Positions 6,357 through 10,121 of a stretch of 10,121 nt of DNA are shown here, piece by piece (position 1 is the stretch's first letter; each line of letters begins with the position of its first letter). The stretch lies in NCBI GenBank assembly GCA_030044075.1, contig JASHWM010000018.1:1-10121 (forward strand), read 5' to 3'. This stretch comes from Candidatus Rhabdochlamydia sp. Its GTDB lineage: Bacteria; Chlamydiota; Chlamydiia; Chlamydiales; Rhabdochlamydiaceae. The notes beneath the pieces were generated by a model. That model was not told where the DNA came from and did no database searches. It worked only from the letters and a program-made list of their open reading frames with translations. The translations under genes and the position numbers were made by a program.

Positions 6357-8795
6357 TTAAGGGCAATGCTTTTCCGACATCGAATCGTTAAACGCATTTT
6401 TGTTTTCATTTTGTGTTAAAGGGATCGCTTGTCCATTTCCTTCATACAGATTTCGCGTCACAATATCATAGGAAGGACTAAAAGAGAATAGGTTCGTAAT
6501 CACAGTATTGGTCACAGCAACGTGGGTTATTGCCGCGGCCCTCACAGCAGGAGGGGCGGGAGGCGGGGGCGGAGGAGGAGCGGATTGCTTGTAGAAAAAT
6601 GTATAGGGAAAGCCTCCCAAAAGAGAAGTGCTATTAGAATAAAATACATCCCACATTTCCGTCGCTGTGTTTACATAGAGAGTCCCGGGCGTGAATGTAG
6701 TCGGTGGGGAACCATTGCCTAATATAGTTGCGCTACTAATCCTATTTTCATTTCGCGCTGCAGTGAAAAGGCGTGTGGCCATGTTCGCAGCGACCGTGAT
6801 TTCGCTCATACTGTCCGTCGTAAGACCTCCGCGCCCTACGCTTGAAGGATGGGCGTAATCGACCACGAGGGTGATATTACCTCCTCCCGGGCCATCGGGA
6901 TTTATCGTGGTAATGCTAGAGCTGGAGAGACTGGCCGAATTACCCACTAAAATAAGAATATCGTCAGTATAATTATTTATGGAAGAACTGTCCGTCATCG
7001 ATAAATTAGAACCGACGGTTAGGCTCAGACTGCCGCTGTCCACAAATATAGAACCGATGTTCATTGTCAAACTGCCGCCTATCGTCCAGTCGGTATCACC
7101 ATCACTCAAAAAACCGGCGCTCGAAATAGTGCAACTGCCGCTTATCGATGCATTCACAGGTCCGCTAGACTCAATGAATTCTGTAATATTGCAATCTTCT
7201 GCGGAAGTAAGAACAACACTAGTCTCGCCAATTACGAGTCCATTTATATTCAGGTTTCCTCCAGAAGAGAGAAAAATGCTTCCATTGCCAATTACATCTC
7301 CATTAATATCCAAATCTTCGACTGCATCCAGTGTCAAATTACTGGTTGAGGACCAAATGATGTCATCAACGACGGTAATTATCCCGGTTCCTGTTGAACT
7401 GGAACATCCCGATGTTGCAATCGTCACATTGGAAGTGGCTAATAGATTTGTTAAGGTCGTAACAGATAAATTTTCAGTCCCCGGAGTACAACAAGGTTTG
7501 TAGTCGCCTGAAGGAGAAAAGCAATTCGTCGGGCAGGATGAGCAGGAATCAGGGCTATTACTGATCGTAATATCATATGGGTCCAGAAGAAGCTGCCCAA
7601 AATTGCCCTTAGGTGCGCTTGTATCTGCAAGTCCTTTGAATTCTAAATGGCCTCCTGAAACTTCGATCAATCCGCCGTCCCCGGCAACAGGTCCTCCCCT
7701 TGCTTCAACAAGGCCAAAATATCCGGTAGCTTCCCCTCCCCAAATAATGACTTTTCCGCCGTTTCCTTCCGTCTGGGCATTGGCCCGTATGATGGCATTT
7801 TCTGCCACAAAGGTCACATCTGCATTGAGCACTTTCGGATTATTCCCTTGATAATCCCCTCCGATAAGGATTTCTCCGGCGCCCTTATCTCCGGAGGCCT
7901 CAATTTCGGCTCCTTCTAAAAGGTAGACCTCTTTTCCAAGGAGTTGGATGTTCCCGCCGTGTTCTCCTTGCTTCGCAACGATTTGTCCGGAAATATCCGC
8001 CCGACCATTTTCAGCAATGAGAAAGACTTTACCCCCCTCCTCATGAATGGCCAAAGCATCGATCTTTCCAGAAGATTTAATCGCTTTGGCAAATGGGGTG
8101 ACCCCAGATTTGAATTCTGCAACCAATGTTTCGATCGTTCCAGAGTGTTCTAACGCTGAAGACTCCTGCTCTTCAGGGGTAGAAACGGGAAGGCGGATAA
8201 AAATACGCTCTTCCCCTTTTGGCTGAAGTAAGATCTCCTGGCCGCATCCGAAAAGGACATGTCCCTGAGGCGCTTGAATGCTCCCCTGGTTATCAACATT
8301 TTGTCCGATGAGAACGACGTCTCCCTCACTAGCAACTATTGTGCCCAGGTTCACAACCTTCTTTACCGAGTCTCCTTTGAAGAGCAGTTCTTCGCCCTTT
8401 AAAAAATCTTCGTTGATGATGTCCAGCGTCGATGCGACAAATCCTGCCGTTTCAATGCGTCCATGGGGGCCGACCACAACACCGTTCTTATTTATGAGGA
8501 ACACTTTGCCGTTTGAAAGAAGGGATCCGTCGATCCTACTCTCCGAAAAACCGACAACACGGTTCAAAATGGCAGATGTTGCATCTGCTTGTGCAAAACG
8601 CACGCGTATGTCCTTTCCAATGGAAAATGCATCCCAATGTATAACCGCTTGCTTGCCGCTAGATATGGTGATGACGCCTTGAGCATCGACCATGGGCGCC
8701 ATTGCTTCCCCGGAAATAACCTTAAAGCCTTGGGGAGCTGATGCAAAGGCAATACAACTGAGGGAAGAGAAAATCACCGGCCAGACATAATTCAT
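6357..8795 (-). CDS. TpsA exoprotein, filamentous-haemagglutinin-like, with cysteine cluster and proline hinge
   Basis: An 812-residue secreted protein, short for the family. Signal peptide 1-20 ends in FASA. The TPS secretion domain (about 23-190) carries the family signatures NRVVG (78-82), IDGSLLSNGKVFLINKNGVVVG (88-109) and GFVAST. Residues 255-415 form the usual beta-helix region of FHA-like proteins: GGKVFLIAENG, GGNIQLLGKEV, GAGEILIGGDYQG, GGKVIIWGGEATGYF, GDGGLIEVSGGHLEF, and the landmark GNFGQLLLDPYDITIS (398-412). A cysteine cluster follows (Cys418, 421, 425, 435, 436), then Ser/Thr/Asn-rich beta-helix rungs to about 720, with single cysteines at 464, 535 and 555. Seven prolines plus APP (740-749) make a stiff hinge before a 63-residue tail that ends with a Cys next to last. 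The ATG has AGAGGG 6 nt upstream and lies 13 nt after the cyclase stop. Adhesion or surface coating is the likely role, but no receptor-binding or toxin domain is recognisable. Confidence 0.92.
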   Translation of the reverse strand: MNYVWPVIFSSLSCIAFASAPQGFKVISGEAMAPMVDAQGVITISSGKQAVIHWDAFSIGKDIRVRFAQADATSAILNRVVGFSESRIDGSLLSNGKVFLINKNGVVVGPHGRIETAGFVASTLDIINEDFLKGEELLFKGDSVKKVVNLGTIVASEGDVVLIGQNVDNQGSIQAPQGHVLFGCGQEILLQPKGEERIFIRLPVSTPEEQESSALEHSGTIETLVAEFKSGVTPFAKAIKSSGKIDALAIHEEGGKVFLIAENGRADISGQIVAKQGEHGGNIQLLGKEVYLLEGAEIEASGDKGAGEILIGGDYQGNNPKVLNADVTFVAENAIIRANAQTEGNGGKVIIWGGEATGYFGLVEARGGPVAGDGGLIEVSGGHLEFKGLADTSAPKGNFGQLLLDPYDITISNSPDSCSSCPTNCFSPSGDYKPCCTPGTENLSVTTLTNLLATSNVTIATSGCSSSTGTGIITVVDDIIWSSTSNLTLDAVEDLDINGDVIGNGSIFLSSGGNLNINGLVIGETSVVLTSAEDCNITEFIESSGPVNASISGSCTISSAGFLSDGDTDWTIGGSLTMNIGSIFVDSGSLSLTVGSNLSMTDSSSINNYTDDILILVGNSASLSSSSITTINPDGPGGGNITLVVDYAHPSSVGRGGLTTDSMSEITVAANMATRLFTAARNENRISSATILGNGSPPTTFTPGTLYVNTATEMWDVFYSNSTSLLGGFPYTFFYKQSAPPPPPPPAPPAVRAAAITHVAVTNTVITNLFSFSPSYDIVTRNLYEGNGQAIPLTQNENKNAFNDSMSEKHCP
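7206..7313 (-). repeat. Two-unit imperfect repeat within the TpsA gene (beta-helix rung)
   Basis: Residues 495-510 (LDINGDVIGNGSIFLS) and 515-530 (LNINGLVIGETSVVLT) of the exoprotein are near copies 20 residues apart. The DNA also keeps similarity (a shared stretch of the type gccaattac followed by tccatt). Register and spacing fit one beta-helix coil per unit. Degenerate further rungs continue on both sides. Confidence 0.6.
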
Positions 8796-8808
8796 ATTTT
8801 ACCCTCTA

Positions 8809-10121
8809 TTATTTCGTTTCAAAGTTGTAGGCCCCATCCCAATCTTTTTCCGGAGGCGAGATAAGAAATTTGGCGATTCTGTCGAGGTAAATTTGATAAA
8901 GAGGAGCATGGGATTGGTCCAAGGTTTGAAGTTCGAGAAAGGCTGCCTTGGCCTCGAGAAAATCTTTGTGCATGTAGGCTTCGAGAGCTTTTTCGTGTTT
9001 TTGAACATATGTAATTAGATCCTCTGTTACCTTGCCGCTTGGACAAACGAGTTCATAAATATATTGAGCCATAACTTTTCCTTTAACACGAACAAAATCT
9101 AATTTTCTAAATAAAAAGTCGTTTTTAGCGTCTTCGCGTGTTTTTTGATCTACGATAATGTTGACGTGGTAGAATTTTGTGAGCGATTCCAGACGGGATG
9201 CAAAGTTCACAGTGTCGCCGAGCACAGTATAAGAAAGACGGTATTTTGACCCCATATCTCCGACGCTCATAGACCCGGTGGCCATTCCGACTCCAAGGCG
9301 GATCCGGGGCAAATTTAGACTTGCGAGCTCTTCATTCACATTCTCGAGGGACATTTGGATTTCATAGGCAGACGTTGCCGCATTTTTAGAATGTTTGGGA
9401 TCCTCTAAAGGGGCGCCCCAGAAGGCCATGACCATGTCCCCGACGTATTTGTCAATGGTCCCTTTGTTTTGGAAAATAATCGCCGTCACAGGTGTAAAAA
9501 TTACAGAGAGGAACTTCTTTATTTCTTTGGCTGTCATCTTTTCGGAAAGGGTGGTAAAATTACGGATGTCCGTAAATAAAACGCTCATTTCTTTATTCTC
9601 TCCCTCCATGGAGAGCTTGTTCTGGTTTGTATTGAGAATTTGTTCCACGCGCTCGCTAGGAAGATATTGATTAAAAATTGACCGGATTTTTTTCTTTTGT
9701 CGTGTTTCCAAGAAGTACCCCATGACCATATCCAGGAAAAATAAAAAGCTCAATGTAATGATCGGGGGAGCGATGGGGAGGATAATGTCTTTTTGCATCC
9801 AAAGGGTGTTGTATCCTATGATAAGTGCGAGAAATAAAATAAGGTAGACGAAAGAAACTTTTATTGGGCTTAAATATGGGAATACAATAGCAGAAAGAAG
9901 TCCGAAAAAAAGAATGTTTGCGATCGTAGCTCCTTTTTCCCAATTGGGCTTGTAAGGAAAGTACTTGTCGATAATGCCTGATGCGATAGTAGCGTGTATT
10001 TCTACACCGGGAAATACAGGAGCGATCGCCGTAGAGAACAGATCTCCCATGGCCGATGCTGTGGAACCGATAAAGATCAGCTTATTTGCAATCTCACTGG
10101 TTGCGACGTTTCCGCTTAATA
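8809..10121 (-). CDS. CHASE2-domain class III adenylate cyclase (N-terminus beyond the right edge)
   Basis: A membrane-bound cyclase making cyclic AMP from ATP. The frame stays open to the window edge; a Met at 10050 is internal, because the codons before it read KLIFIGSTASAMGDLF, the end of a CHASE2 sensor domain that continues into PVFPGVEIHATIASGII. Numbering from that Met, three membrane segments follow (about 41-61, 64-82, 89-110), then a linker helix and the catalytic domain at 153-300. Metal-binding Asp161 (LFTDIRNF) and Asp205 (KYVGDMVMAFWGAP), adenine-selecting Lys201 and Thr275, and transition-state Asn282 and Arg286 (YTVLGDTVNFASRLES) are all present, so the enzyme should be active. 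Lys with Thr is the class IIIb pattern and indicates ATP, not GTP. The C-terminal tail (345-413) is helical, TPR-like, and ends in PPEKDWDGAYNF. The TpsA gene starts 13 nt after the stop. The promoter of this unit lies outside the window. Confidence 0.93.
   Translation of the reverse strand, partial: LSGNVATSEIANKLIFIGSTASAMGDLFSTAIAPVFPGVEIHATIASGIIDKYFPYKPNWEKGATIANILFFGLLSAIVFPYLSPIKVSFVYLILFLALIIGYNTLWMQKDIILPIAPPIITLSFLFFLDMVMGYFLETRQKKKIRSIFNQYLPSERVEQILNTNQNKLSMEGENKEMSVLFTDIRNFTTLSEKMTAKEIKKFLSVIFTPVTAIIFQNKGTIDKYVGDMVMAFWGAPLEDPKHSKNAATSAYEIQMSLENVNEELASLNLPRIRLGVGMATGSMSVGDMGSKYRLSYTVLGDTVNFASRLESLTKFYHVNIIVDQKTREDAKNDFLFRKLDFVRVKGKVMAQYIYELVCPSGKVTEDLITYVQKHEKALEAYMHKDFLEAKAAFLELQTLDQSHAPLYQIYLDRIAKFLISPPEKDWDGAYNFETK

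Noticed and set aside
6341..6409. Longer N-terminus for the TpsB transporter, starting at 6409 inside the TpsA gene
   Set aside because: It would put 23 charged residues before a clean signal peptide and overlap TpsA by 53 nt. The ATG at 6340 has AGGAA at good distance and begins directly with the signal peptide.
6979..7503. Long plus-strand open frame (174 codons) opposite the TpsA gene
   Set aside because: It lies wholly antisense to a well-supported gene; its translation is low-complexity and reflects the Ser/Thr/Asn repeats of the exoprotein on the other strand.
8278..8682. Plus-strand open frame (134 codons) opposite the TPS secretion domain
   Set aside because: Antisense to strongly conserved motifs of the secretion domain, with no ribosome site or recognisable domain of its own.
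1..10121. CRISPR arrays, tRNA or rRNA genes, insertion sequences, integrase or attachment sites
   Set aside because: Both strands were read by eye and no regular direct repeats, tRNA-like cloverleaf, transposase motif or terminal inverted repeats were found.

Overview
The window comes from a diderm (Gram-negative) bacterium. A two-partner-secretion pair (FHA-type exoprotein plus TpsB/FhaC-type outer-membrane transporter) and several exported proteins with signal peptides require an outer membrane. Base composition is moderate and genes are tightly packed; no gap without a gene exceeds about 160 bases. I cannot fix the taxon from the sequence. A chlamydia-related environmental bacterium is my tentative guess, from the overall style and the cysteine-bearing surface proteins, but this is inference only.

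Left part (1-1253): a plus-strand gene leaves its last 39 codons at the left edge and runs tail-to-tail into a minus-strand pair, a cytosolic FklB/Mip-type FKBP prolyl isomerase followed after 3 nt by a CxxC Spx/ArsC-family protein. A 157-nt divergent intergenic region with good promoter candidates separates this pair from the next block.

Middle (1254-3184, plus strand): an RluA-family pseudouridine synthase overlaps by 4 nt (ATGA) a 360-residue protein that I do not recognise but whose layout looks like a GT-B glycosyltransferase. No convincing terminator lies in the 33-nt convergent gap that follows.

Right part (3218-10121, minus strand): six co-directional genes, in order of transcription: a CHASE2-containing class III adenylate cyclase (its N-terminus lies beyond the right edge), a short FHA-like TpsA exoprotein, its TpsB transporter, an exported FecR-domain protein, then the fluoride channel crcB and a DUF190 PII-like gene. 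The first four have gaps of only 13-16 nt and look like one transcription unit. CHASE2 is an extracytoplasmic sensor domain, so the unit couples an envelope-sensing cAMP-producing enzyme with a secreted beta-helical surface protein, its export pore and a FecR-domain envelope protein. crcB and DUF190 overlap by 4 nt and probably form a separate fluoride-resistance pair with its own promoter candidate.

The most interesting part is the cyclase / TpsA / TpsB / FecR module. Its parts belong to known families, but how they cooperate is not obvious from those families, and the TpsA has an unusual cysteine cluster, proline hinge and C-terminal tail.
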